Origin: Bactrocera neohumeralis
Lineage: Eukaryota > Arthropoda > Insecta > Diptera > Tephritidae
Assembly: GCF_024586455.1 (NCBI RefSeq)
Contig: NC_065919.1
Coordinates: 21,508,017 to 21,572,016 of the forward strand
DNA length: 64,000 nt
Direction: 5' to 3'
Position numbers and translations under genes: made by a program. This document shows, piece after piece, positions 46,701 through 56,269 of the stretch (the stretch's first letter is position 1; every line of letters begins with the position of its first letter). A model generated the notes under the pieces. The model saw nothing but the letters and a program-made list of their open reading frames with translations. It made no database searches and was not told the DNA's origin.

Positions 46701-49700
46701 AATTTTCCACATAGACTTTATACATTAAATATCCCCACAGGAAAAAGTCTAACGATGTGATATGGCCAATGGACCGACCCAAAACTTGGGATTATCTGCT
46801 CACCCAAGTGTTCCCTCAATAAATCCATTGATAGATGCGATGTGTGGGAAGTGGCGCCGTCTTGTTGGCGCGATAACGGTCGCTATTGACGGTTACGTTC
46901 TCACCGGCAAAATTTTTGAAGAAATATGTACCGATGATTCCACCGGCCCACAAACCACACCAAACCGTTGTTTTTTTTCTACATGAAATGACAGCTCGCT
47001 TTTCATTGGGATAGGCTTTTTACGTGGCGGGTCCCAAACCCAGCGCACAACCCTATGCAGGGGATGTTTCGCCTTCTCACTTTAGCTCACCTTCGAACGG
47101 ATGTTCTTAGGCTACCCAGAGGATACTTGGTCAAAGACCGGAAGTCGTGAGCTGCTTGAGTCATATGTAAAAGAATCGTTTCTGGCCACTCCCAAGTGAA
47201 TGGCGATCAGAGAACTTTCCTCACTTGCGTGAACTTCTACACATGACCCCATCCTCCAGTAATAAAAAATATGGTCGGACGAAAGCATGCCCAACGATTG
47301 GAATTTAAGTGTGCTATGCCCAATCCATAAAAAAGGAGACCCCACAATCTGCGCCAACTACCGTGGGATTAGCCTCCTCAACATCGCATATAAGGTTCTA
47401 TCGAGCGTATTGTGTGAAAGATTAAAGCCCACCGTCAACAAACTGATTGGACCTTATCAGTGTGGCTTTAGACCTGGAAAATCAACAACCGACCAGATAT
47501 TCACCATGCGCCAAATCTTGGAAAAGACCCGCGAAAGGAGAATCGACACACACCACCTCTTCGTCGATTTCAAAGCTGCTTTCGATAGCCTTTATGCCGC
47601 GATGTCTGAATTTGGTATCCCCGCAAAACTAATACGGCTGTGTAAACTGACGTTGAGCAACACGAAGAGCTCCGTCAGAATCGGGAAGGACCTCTCCGAG
47701 CCGTTCGATACCAAACGAGGTTTCAGACAAGGCGATTCCCTATCGTGTGACTTTTTCAACCTGCTTCTGGAGAAAATAGTTCGAGCTGCAGAACTTAGTA
47801 GAGAAGGTACCATCTTTTATAAGAGTGTACAGCTGCTGGCGTATGCTGATGATATTGATATCATCGGCCTTAACACCCGCGCCGTTAGTTCTGCTTTCTC
47901 CAGACTAGACAAGGAAGCAAAACAAATGGGTCTGGCAGTGAACGAGGGCAAGACGAAATATCTCCTGTCATCAAACAAACAGTCGTCGCACTCGCGACTT
48001 GGCACTCACGTCACTGTTGACAGTCATAACTTTGAAGTTGTAGATAATTTCGTCATCCGATGGAACGATGAGCTGTACGAGATATACGACGACATTGACA
48101 TAGTTCAGCGAATTAAAAGACAGCGGCTACGCTGGCTAGGTCATGTTGTCCGAATGGACGAAAACACTCCAGTAAGTATAAAGACGCTGTACCCGCCGGG
48201 GGAAGCAGAGGAAGAGGAAGACCTCCACTCCGTTGGAAGGACCAAGTGGAGAAGGACCTGGCTACGCTTGGAATATCCAATTGGCGCCACGTAGCGAAAA
48301 GGAGAAACGACTGGCGCGCTGTTGTTAACTCGGCTATAATCGCGTAAGCGGTGTCTACGCCAATTAAGAAGAAGAAGAAGAAGAAATGACAGCTCTTGAA
48401 TCTCTTTAGGTTGCTCTTCGTCCCAAATAGGGCAATTTTGCTTGTTTATATACGCATTGCGCCAGAAATGGGCCTCATCGCTGAACAAAATTTAGCTCGA
48501 AAACTTCGGATCTTTAATCCAATTTAAGAGCTCGGTGTAAAATGCGCCAAGTCGTTCCAAGCGTCGGCTACGGCTGCTTAGTTTTTTTCACTGCGTGCTG
48601 CACGTGGTTTATTCGGTCCAATATTTTCCAAAAATGAATGCTGGATCTCAAGATGGGTCACCCATTGAATAGTTGCGAATAGTTTGCTCAGTAGGCCGAT
48701 TATGTTGACCATAAGTTGAGCGAAGCGCGTGAAACACATTTTTTACAGAACGTGAAGAAAGGACAAAGTCTGGGTTATAAAGCGGCGAAGGCAAAACTTC
48801 CCAAACATAATCGCTCCATACAGCGATCTTCCAACTTTTCGTATTTCTATTGCGATTCAAAAAAGTTCTCGGAATTTGCAATTACTGCTTCATTGTCTCT
48901 CTTTCCAGCGATTATTCTATTGCGGTCTGAGCACAAGCTAAAATCGTTGGCACGGTTCTGCAGAATTCTGTGGTTTGCATCCGATTTTATTTTACACTTT
49001 TGTAAAATCCATTTTCTACAGATATTTCGATCTTCATTCACTTTTCGAATTTACGAAATCATCGGGTCCAAGTAACCGCACTTTCTTCCGGTCAAGGACT
49101 GTTATCTCGTCTCCATTTCTCGTAGTTACTTCAGGAATGTTTTTTGCCGCTACAACAACTGGTACAGTGCGTTTTTATATACATATGTATATTTTTTTAT
49201 GGTTACCGTTCGTTAAGCCCATAATTTCGAAAATGCACGATGAGTTTATGTATCCAGAAGTCATGCAAGCTATAAATAATAGTCATATCGTGCTTGTGTA
49301 GAAATCAAATCGTACACTGTACGCTACTCAGTAGTGAATTGATGTTTAAAATTTTTTAAGGCTCTCTTCAAGCAAGCCTTGTTTCATGTCATTCCATCAA
49401 AAAACTCAAGACTTCAGTAATATTTATCCGTATATGTGTATGTATGTATGTATGTAAGTCGGTGTTACATCTCAACCAATCTGTTGCATTCCTCAATGTA
49501 AACAATTATTTCTGCATACAAACGCACACAGTCACGCCCCCACAAAGTCCTACAATCTCTGGTACATGTTGATGAATGTTTTTTATAAAATTTGTGCATT
49601 ATTTAACAAATAAAAACCATGAATAATTTTGCATTCCTTTTGTTTAGGAAATTCATTGTGTGTGGCCAGTGAACGTCTGGTAGCCGCTACAGCGTTGATG

Positions 49701-52700
49701 CGTCTCAATCAACCGTTAGGCGCTAAAAATGCCAACACCGACGGCATGGATGGCCTGTTGGAGTATCCTTTCCTAACCATGACAAAATATCCTCCCGGTT
49801 TCATATTGCATCTGGGTGCTACTGTAGCCGCGCGTTCGGTGAAATTATTGGAACGTGTTCCCAATCCCGATGAGCCCGAGGTGCGTGACTCTTGGTGGAC
49901 CGAATTGCGTATGGAAATACGTTCGCATGCGCGTGCGCTGGGTTGCAATGTGGTGCTGGGTTACTCCGAAGCGACGACCATTTCGTAAGTGACAATTCTA
50001 AAGTTTCTAAAGTTAGTTAGTAACTCAAATTTGAAATTTTTTTTTCTTCATCGTACAATTTTTTCTACTTTTCCAGTGACGATGTTTGCGTGCTATCTGC
50101 AACGGGCACAGCGGCCGTTATTAATATGGCCTACAACCGCTCCGTATCCCAAACTGATATACTCAACGCAGCTGTAAAGCCCGTCGGCATTGGTTTCGGC
50201 GTGGGCAGTACAGGTGGCACAATGTCTGCATCGCTCGAAGAACGCGAAACGCTCAAAGATATGCGTAACGGCATTGCAAACGAAACAATTTCATCGCTGA
50301 CGAAGGATACAACAATGTCCTCATCACTTGGCACCACAATACACGGTTCAGTGGGTAAGAAGAATGCAATATCGGCCAGCATGGGTATCGTGAAAAGTTC
50401 CGCGTGTAGCGTCTGTCATGTGCCGTACAATTTGGCGTCGGTGCCGTTCAATGTGAAAATGAAGAAATGTGCAATCTGTCGGAAAGGACGCGTACCAGAT
50501 GTGTTGTTGGCGACACTCGAAGTGCCTGAACGTCTTCATGTCACCGGGCGTGGTTGCTTCATGCAAGCGCAAGTGGTACGCGCTAAAAAAGACTTACGTT
50601 CAGAACTGAATGCTAAAGAGATATCGGATGGTTTGCCATTTCTGGAGTACGAATTACATCGTGTGCTAATCAATAAGTTGAAGGCGAAGGGTATGAATGC
50701 CATATTCGGTTTGAGAGCACAAGTAGCCATTGGTGAGCGTATGATTGCGCTGATAGCGACGGGCACAGCACTTTTTCTGAGCGCTCTACCAGTGCCGCAG
50801 GTGCCGAAAATAGTGGCTGGGAATTCGTGGACCGACAAGCAGAAATTGAATGAATTGCAAAAGAAATTGCAGGAGACATTCGAACGCAATCAGGAAATTT
50901 ATCAGCTCAAATGTATAGATCCGGATTTAATAGGCAGCGGTGTGGCAACGCTCGACAAACAGTCCGATACCGATGAGTCGGACGATGAAGTGATCGAGAT
51001 CGATTTGAATTGTGGCAATAAGGACACGTGTGTGCTAGAAGTAGACGACATTGAAGATTTGGAAATTATTTCGTTGCTTATGGAAACATATCCGCCAGAA
51101 GGTTTCCACGTTGTCAACACGCAAAGTGTGCCCGGTATGTTGGAAATGGAGGCGGTAAAAAATCTGCAGATGTTCACGCAAGTATGGCGAGCCAAATTGG
51201 ATGTCAGCCAAAATATTAGTGGATTCCCCAAACACTTTCAGCGGTGAGTATGCCAATTCTTTATATGAATCAATTAAAAATTGCATTGAAATTATATTTT
51301 CAGAATTTTGCAGACCATTTACTTTAAACTGCGCACAATGATACCCTGTGCCATTTGCGATCTGAGATTCCGACTCGATCTGCCAGAGAGTGTAAGTATT
51401 TGATTCAGGTTACTACCTCTCTCTCCATACTAGCTTTTTATTGAAACGCAGAAAAATTTATTTAACAACCTTGCAAACCCATAGGATCAGATACAGCTGC
51501 TGGTCACTGGCATGGCACTGGGTTTGGATGATGCAAATAAATTTAAATATCGTCGCAAAGCGGCGGCAACCAATTTTACGAATGGCACAGCAAACGATGC
51601 ACCCGATGCGAATGGTATGAGTGCAGGCAATAAGCGTACGCTACAGGAGGAGGATTACATTTTCCCCCTAGACGAAGATCAAATGGTGGAGACACCAACA
51701 CCGACTTCAAATCTTCCGCCTTACGGTATGAATAGTTTCAAAATGGCGAAAACATCTCCATCACGACAGCAGAGCAAGAAAGGCACTCTTACTAACCGCA
51801 ACAATTACGTGAGTATTTACATTTTATAAAAAAAAATATTTGGTTAAACTGTTTATTTTTATCAGTTCCCATTACGCGATCGCTATGGCGTTGATATTAC
51901 ACCACTCAGTTTTGTGCCAGGCGGTCGCATTGACAAATATCTCGGTAATTTGAACTTCTTTTTTATTCGTGAAACCACTTCAATACGAGAGAATGGCGGC
52001 ATTAGCGGTTTTGTGCATTCGTTTATAACGGAGGTAAGTAACACAGTGCTGAAACAGTTTATAAATTGTATAAAAGCTCAAGGAAATCGTAATTTTATAA
52101 AAAAATAGTACTGAAAGCGGACAAAAATAATTTATACTTTTAGGAAACAGATTCACTATTTGGCTACAAAGTTTCTTACACCTAGAAAGAAACATCGGAG
52201 ACCCTATAAATTGTATATATAAATGATAAACGTGAAGAACTTAGTCAATTTGGCCGTGTCCGTCTGTCTGTGTGTATATATGCAGAGTAGTCCCTCAGTT
52301 TCTAAGATATCGCTCTGAAATTTTGCACACTTTTTTCCAAGAATCATTTCCTTATTTTTCGAAACCGCCATATCGGATCACTGCAGCAAAAAAAAATAGA
52401 ACGATTAAAATCAAGTTCTTGCATGGAAAACTTTTTTTTATTCAATAAGATAACTTCTCGAAATTTCGTATAGATATTGGCCCAAGTGGCAGTGCTACTA
52501 TACCCGAATACAATTTGTAGCTCCGACCGCTATGGTACATAGCTGCCTTACAAACAGAACAAGTCAAGTACTTGTATGTAACTTTTTTTGTGGAGGAAAT
52601 GCTGTTTTTGTTTATTTATTTGTTAAATTTTATACTAAACATAGTTTTTTCTGGTCTGCATCAAATTATACTATAATATAGACTACACATCTCATAGCAG

Positions 52701-54838
52701 AAATAACTTAAAGTTTTCCCTTAAACATGTATGTATAAATAAAAAACTCTTAAATACAGTAATGCTCTGCAACTTTGGCATCTTCTTCTTCTTAATTGGC
52801 GTAGACACCGCTTACGCGATTATAGCCGAGTTAACAACAGCGCGCCAGTCGTTTCTCCTTTTCGCTACGTGGCGCCAATTGGATATTCCAAGCGTAGCCA
52901 GGTCCTTCTCCACTTGGTCCTTCCAACGGAGTGGAGGTCTTCCTCTTCCTCTGCTTCCCCCGGCGGGTACAGCGTCGAATACTTTCAGAGCTGGAGTGTT
53001 TTCGTCCATTCGGACAACATGACCTAGCCAGCGTAGCCGCTGTCTTTTAATTCGCTGAACTATGTCAATGTCGTCGTATATCTCGTACAGCTCATCGTTC
53101 CATCGAATGCGATATTCGCCGTGGCCAACGCGCAAAGGACCATAAATCTTTCGCAGAACTTTTCTCTTGAAAACTCGCAACGTCGACTCATCAGTTGTTG
53201 ACATCGTCCAAGCCTCTGCACCATATAGCAGGACGGGAATTATGAGCGACTTATAGAGTTGGGCTTTTGTTCGTCGAGAGAGGACTTTACTTTTCAATTG
53301 CCTACTCAGTCCGAAGTAGCACCTGTTGGCAAGAGCAATCCTGCGTTGGATTTCCAGGCTGACATTGTTGGTGGTGTTAATACTGGTTCCTAAATAGACG
53401 AAATTATCTACAACTTCAAAGTTATGGCTGTCAACAGTGACGTGAGTGCCAAGTCGTGAGTGCGACGACTGTTTGTTTGATGACAGGAGATATTTCGTCT
53501 TGCCCTCGTTCACTGCCAGACCCATTTGTTTTGCTTCCTTGTCTAGTCTGGAGAAAGCAGAACTAACGGCGCGGGTGTTAAGGCCGATGATATCAATATC
53601 ATCAGCATACGCCAGCAGCTGTACACTCTTATAAAAGATGGTACCTTCTCTACTAAGTTCTGCAGCTCGAACTATTTTCTCCAGAAGCAGGTTGAAAAAG
53701 TCACACGATAGGGAATCGCCTTGTCTGAAACCTCGTTTGGTATCGAACGGCTCGGAGAGGTCCTTCCCGATTCTGACGGAGCTCTTCGTGTTGCTCAACG
53801 TCAATTTACACAGCCGTATTAGTTTTGCGGGGATACCAAATTCAGACATCGCGGCATAGAGGCAGTTCCTTTTCGTGCTGTCGAAAGCAGCTTTGAAATC
53901 GACGAAGAGGTGGTGTGTGTCGATTCTCCTTTCACGGGTCTTTTCCAAGATTTGGCGCATGGTGAATATCTGGTCGGTTGTTGATTTTCCAGGTCTAAAG
54001 CCACACTGATAAGGTCCAATCAGTTTGTTGACGGTGGGCTTTAATCTTTCACACAATACGCTCGATAGAACCTTATATGCGATGTTGAGGAGGCTAATCC
54101 CACGGTAGTTGGCGCAGATTGTGGGGTCTCCTTTTTTATGGATTGGGCATAGCACAAATGCAAATTCCAATCGTTGGGCATGCTTTCGTCCGACCATATT
54201 TTACAAAGAAGCTGATGCATGCTCCTTATCAGTTCTTCGCCGCCGTGTTTGAATAGCTCGGCCGGTAATCCATCGGCCCCCGCCGCTTTGTTGTTCTTCA
54301 GGCGGGTAATTGCTATTCGAACTTCTTCATGGTCGGGTAATGGGACGTCTGCTCCATCGTCATCGATTGGGGAATCGGGTTCGCCTTCTCCTGGCGTTGT
54401 GCATTCTCTGCCATTCAGCAGGCTGGAGAAGTGTTCCCTCCATAATTTGGCATCACATAACTTAAAAATTTTAAAATTTAGATTATGTATTAATAATATA
54501 ATCCTTTCTAATTACACTTTGGCATCACATAACCTAAAAATTTTTAAATCTAGATTATATAATAATTTAATGCTTAATAATTATACCAACTGCATTACCT
54601 TTCAGTTACTGGCGGTGGTTCGTGCACACATATCAGCACTCGGCGGCAATGCTATGGTGTCATTCTATATGAGCGAATTGATATTAGTCGATAACCAACA
54701 TAAAAATCAAGTAAGTACCACGCATACCAAATCAATTTCGTACAACAATAATTTTCAATATTTACCGTTCTACAGGGACAATGTTTGATTAGCATTGGTG
54801 GTGATGCTGTCTACGTTTCCTATCACGCCGATGACTGA
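34772..54838 (+). CDS. C2cd5: C2 domain-containing protein 5 (C2CD5/CDP138 family), 13 coding exons
   Basis: Exons: 34772-34935, 35450-35751, 35808-35968, 36056-36246, 38326-39535, 39981-41427, 49648-49984, 50077-51243, 51304-51391, 51485-51808, 51866-52033, 54606-54710, 54776-54838; phase is kept at every junction, giving about 1908 residues. Residues 1-120 are the C2 domain (MDRSSDTTDAYVEIKLGN and LMDYDTYSANDAIGK keep the calcium-loop aspartates). Residues 120-272 hold the family tract HGFVEELVVNDDPEYQWID. Residues 272-1159 (exons 5-6) are a long low-complexity Ser/Ala/Thr/Pro region. The conserved region resumes with LSITPKG, PPGFILHLGA and RSHARALGCNVVLGYSEA, then paired CxxC motifs (CSVCHVPY, CAICRKGR). 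The end has GGRIDKYLGNLNFFFIRETT and ALGGNAMVSFYM. In mammals the protein aids insulin-stimulated membrane insertion of glucose-transporter vesicles. The fly protein is nearly twice the mammalian length. Confidence 0.95.
35250..35430 (+). repeat. Dispersed repeat family A, copy 4, in C2CD5 intron 1
   Basis: 'acatacaaactgaatgctca', 'ccactatagcatatagatga' and 'agcaaccgaagttaag' match family A blocks. The copy is truncated and lies just upstream of the exon 2 acceptor at 35449. Confidence 0.6.
36247..38325 (+). other. C2CD5 intron 4, with family A repeat copy 5
   Basis: The 2.1 kb intron runs from the donor gtgagt at 36247 to the acceptor cttcag at 38325. A minus-oriented family A repeat fills about 37065-37480 ('gaagctataataccctttac' at its start). 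The remaining DNA is AT-rich with no exon seen. Confidence 0.6.
41937..42600 (-). mobile_element. Possible eroded mariner-type transposase remnant
   Basis: Read on the minus strand, broken frames give FWGSQSVIYTEYLEIDETVT around 42250-42310, which resembles the FW(D/G)-x-GVIYTEYLE tract after the first catalytic Asp of some mariner transposases. Flanking pieces are too decayed to align. No termini were found. Confidence 0.4.
43518..44299 (+). mobile_element. Internally deleted mariner (family 4), 782 bp
   Basis: The ends 'ctactgtgagcaaaaaatag' and, inward from the right, 'ctactatgagcaaaaaatag' differ at one position and are flanked by TA at 43516-43517 and 44300-44301. Inside are plus-strand mariner pieces: an N-terminal half around 43680-43970 with several stops, then a jump from KVKARLVPKS to SCDFWIFSKLKRPLRGNRFE. 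The middle of the catalytic domain is lost. Same termini as 14242-15156. Confidence 0.92.
45829..46530 (-). mobile_element. Internally deleted mariner, 702 bp
   Basis: The left end 'cagggtttgtctggaaagta' and, read inward, the right end 'cagagtttgtccggaaaata' are a 17 of 20 match, flanked by TA at 45827-45828 and 46531-46532. Minus-strand sequence encodes only the second half of a transposase: FVPPGQTVNAKFYVEVLKRL-like tracts near 46240-46310 and a C-terminal SRWQRCIDAERAYFE near 45910-45955. The N-terminal DNA-binding half is missing. Confidence 0.9.
46998..48383 (+). mobile_element. Internally deleted RTE-type retrotransposon nested in a mariner
   Basis: The 1386-bp insert lies between direct repeats of 'aaatgacagctc' at 46986-46997 and 48384-48395. 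Its first ~268 bases are not shared with the left part of the window's other copies, probably the element's 5' UTR. From about 47266 ('atatggtcggacgaaagc') it matches the reverse transcriptase part, so the whole endonuclease region is deleted. It ends in the AAG-repeat tail. Further losses of 15 and 288 bases both keep the reading frame. Confidence 0.9.
47287..48294 (+). pseudogene. Shortened reverse transcriptase of the nested RTE copy
   Basis: A 335-codon frame contains the RT core up to and past YADDIDIIG. It lacks five codons near 47590 and 96 codons at 48055-48056, where FVYLG... is replaced by FVIRWNDEL. The C-terminus shifts frame near 48175. With no endonuclease and a missing RT thumb-type region it is unlikely to be active. 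Confidence 0.85.
52240..52600 (+). repeat. Dispersed repeat family A, copy 6, in C2CD5 intron 11
   Basis: It shares 'gatatcgctctgaaattttg' with copy 1 and carries 'aaaatcaagttcttgcatgg' and 'ttcaataagataacttctcg', the core blocks of the family. Confidence 0.7.
52783..54445 (-). mobile_element. RTE-type retrotransposon, 5'-truncated, antisense in C2CD5 intron 11
   Basis: The copy is flanked by 'tttggcatc' at 52774-52782 and 54446-54454, a 9-bp target duplication (the three T's are also shared with the element). It has the AAG-type tail at its 3' end (left side) and is truncated upstream of the RT, within the linker after the endonuclease. It is nearly identical to the other two young copies. 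Confidence 0.92.
52812..54197 (-). CDS. Reverse transcriptase of RTE-type element (intact C-terminal 461 codons)
   Basis: The frame runs uninterrupted from 54197 through the RT fingers (NYRGISLLNIAYKVLSSVL), the palm (YADDIDIIG) and the C-terminal GRGRPPLRWKDQVEKDL tract to the natural stop. The first codons (to about 54160) differ from the other copies because of a small insertion near 54165 that shifts frame, so the true frame upstream is broken. No endonuclease is present, hence not autonomous. This copy shows best what the family's C-terminus should look like. Confidence 0.88.
   Translation of the reverse strand: MVGRKHAQRLEFAFVLCPIHKKGDPTICANYRGISLLNIAYKVLSSVLCERLKPTVNKLIGPYQCGFRPGKSTTDQIFTMRQILEKTRERRIDTHHLFVDFKAAFDSTKRNCLYAAMSEFGIPAKLIRLCKLTLSNTKSSVRIGKDLSEPFDTKRGFRQGDSLSCDFFNLLLEKIVRAAELSREGTIFYKSVQLLAYADDIDIIGLNTRAVSSAFSRLDKEAKQMGLAVNEGKTKYLLSSNKQSSHSRLGTHVTVDSHNFEVVDNFVYLGTSINTTNNVSLEIQRRIALANRCYFGLSRQLKSKVLSRRTKAQLYKSLIIPVLLYGAEAWTMSTTDESTLRVFKRKVLRKIYGPLRVGHGEYRIRWNDELYEIYDDIDIVQRIKRQRLRWLGHVVRMDENTPALKVFDAVPAGGSRGRGRPPLRWKDQVEKDLATLGISNWRHVAKRRNDWRAVVNSAIIA
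54446..54590. repeat. 72-bp tandem duplication beside the RTE insertion
   Basis: 'tttggcatcacataac' begins at 54446 and again at 54518, and both are followed by similar AT-rich sequence. The two units differ at several bases. The unit start coincides with the RTE target site. Confidence 0.7.
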
Positions 54839-56269
54839 TACACGCGCCTAAAAGGCATATAGCGCTTATTTTTCACCAATCGCCCGAAAAGTCTATACTA
54901 TTAGACGAAGCTGGTCTTGGAGAAAATGATGAAAGCTCAATAGCAACTTAAATACATTTCAAATGTTATGAAATTGCTAATCAAAACAAACTGTAAAAAA
55001 TGCCAAAACTATACTTTTTGTCCAAATGCTTTATACACGCCTATCAAGAGTGTATATGTATATTAATTTTAAAACTTTAGTTTACCCAACATTTCTTTCA
55101 TTGTATACAACATATTATGAAGCTTTGGTTCGCAGTTGGCAAAAATTTTAAAAAATATTATTGGCCCGATTTTGAAAGAAAACAAAATCAAAAACAGTAT
55201 GAAGTGCAAACATTTATGTAAAAAAGTAAGCTTAAAATATATATGAATGCAATCCAATGGAAATGCCTGCTCTCTTCAAAAATCCAAAAATAAAGTGAAA
55301 TTGTAAAGTAATAGAGATAGAATAAAAACTGTTATGAATTTGCATGCTGTTTGTTTGCCTGCTTTGTTGCTATTATTGTACTTAAATTGTCAAATGCAAG
55401 CATATAACTGTTAATTTTGAAAATTGCTTAGAAAAAACTGTAGTTAATGCAAAAGATATTTACATAGTTTTTTTTAGTTAGCCAAACAGAAATGAAACAT
55501 TTCCAATGTTCACTGACAAAAAAGAAATGCTTTAAAAAACGAGCTACTAAAAAAAGTTAAAAAGTTTCAAAGAAAAAATAAATAAAAAATAGAAAAATTA
55601 AATGCAACCTTTAGGAATTAAAATTGGAAAAACTTATTTTGCAATCAACTTATACTCACCACATGGTGTGTAAAACAAAATGAATAAAAATCAATAATAA
55701 ATAAAAAAATAATAATAAATCGCTAAAACGATATTATAATATACTTAGATATGCTCGTATAAATTATTCGGAACGATATACTATAAATGATGAATTTGTT
55801 TTCATTGACATGTACTATGTAACTGTTTATTGATTTGTTTACATTTTATGAAAGACATTTTTTCATACCCCATTTATTTTATGCAATAAAGGAAGTAATT
55901 AAATAAAAAAAAACCTATTCATGTGTAGTTAAAGTTTTCCCAATGTTTTTATGATTGTCTAAAAGAAAAAAAGAAGTTTATAAAAATATATATATTTTTT
56001 TTTAGTTTTCTTATACTTCTACCAGACTTTTTAAAGCCATATAATTGTGGTTTAAATATTGTAAATTTTTTGCTTAAATATGAATACAAAATAGTTTCTT
56101 TAAAATAACTCAACAGCTAAGAACCAACACAACATTTTCCTTAAAATAAGAATACAAACATCTAGTAGGCTAAATTAGAAAACTCTAAAAAGGTGGTCGG
56201 TCTTTAAAAAAAAACCCTATCAAGATATATAACTAGGCTACCAGTCAACGTGTTTAACGTTCAGTCATT
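54839..56269. other. Convergent 3' UTR region of C2CD5 and GTPBP3
   Basis: After the C2CD5 stop, AATAAA occurs at 55289-55294 and again near 55320; for the minus strand TTTATT occurs at 55873-55878. No coding sequence is seen in this AT-rich interval, so the two genes share a short tail-to-tail spacer. Confidence 0.5.

Larger units (their letters stand above)
46550..49060 (-). mobile_element. Mariner remnant split by an RTE insertion
   Basis: The left part (46550-46997) gives, on the minus strand, GRSIGHITSLDFFLWGYLMY, the C-terminal mariner tract LDFFLWGY. The right part (48384 to about 49060) gives FSDEAHFWRNAYINKQNCPI, the first catalytic Asp region, and further upstream HNRPTEQTIRN. The two parts meet at the sequence coding for ELSF, which is duplicated at the junction with the RTE insert. 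The third of the element nearest 49060 is poorly preserved and the termini were not found. Confidence 0.8.
41428..49647 (+). other. C2CD5 intron 6, an 8.2 kb transposon nest
   Basis: The intron is bounded by gtaaga at 41428 and tgtttag at 49647. It contains a probable mariner scrap (41.94-42.6 kb), a family 4 mariner (43518-44299), a 702-bp mariner (45829-46530) and a further mariner split by an RTE insert (46.55-49.0 kb). Stretches 42610-43517 and 44300-45828 are AT-rich without recognised features. Confidence 0.7.
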
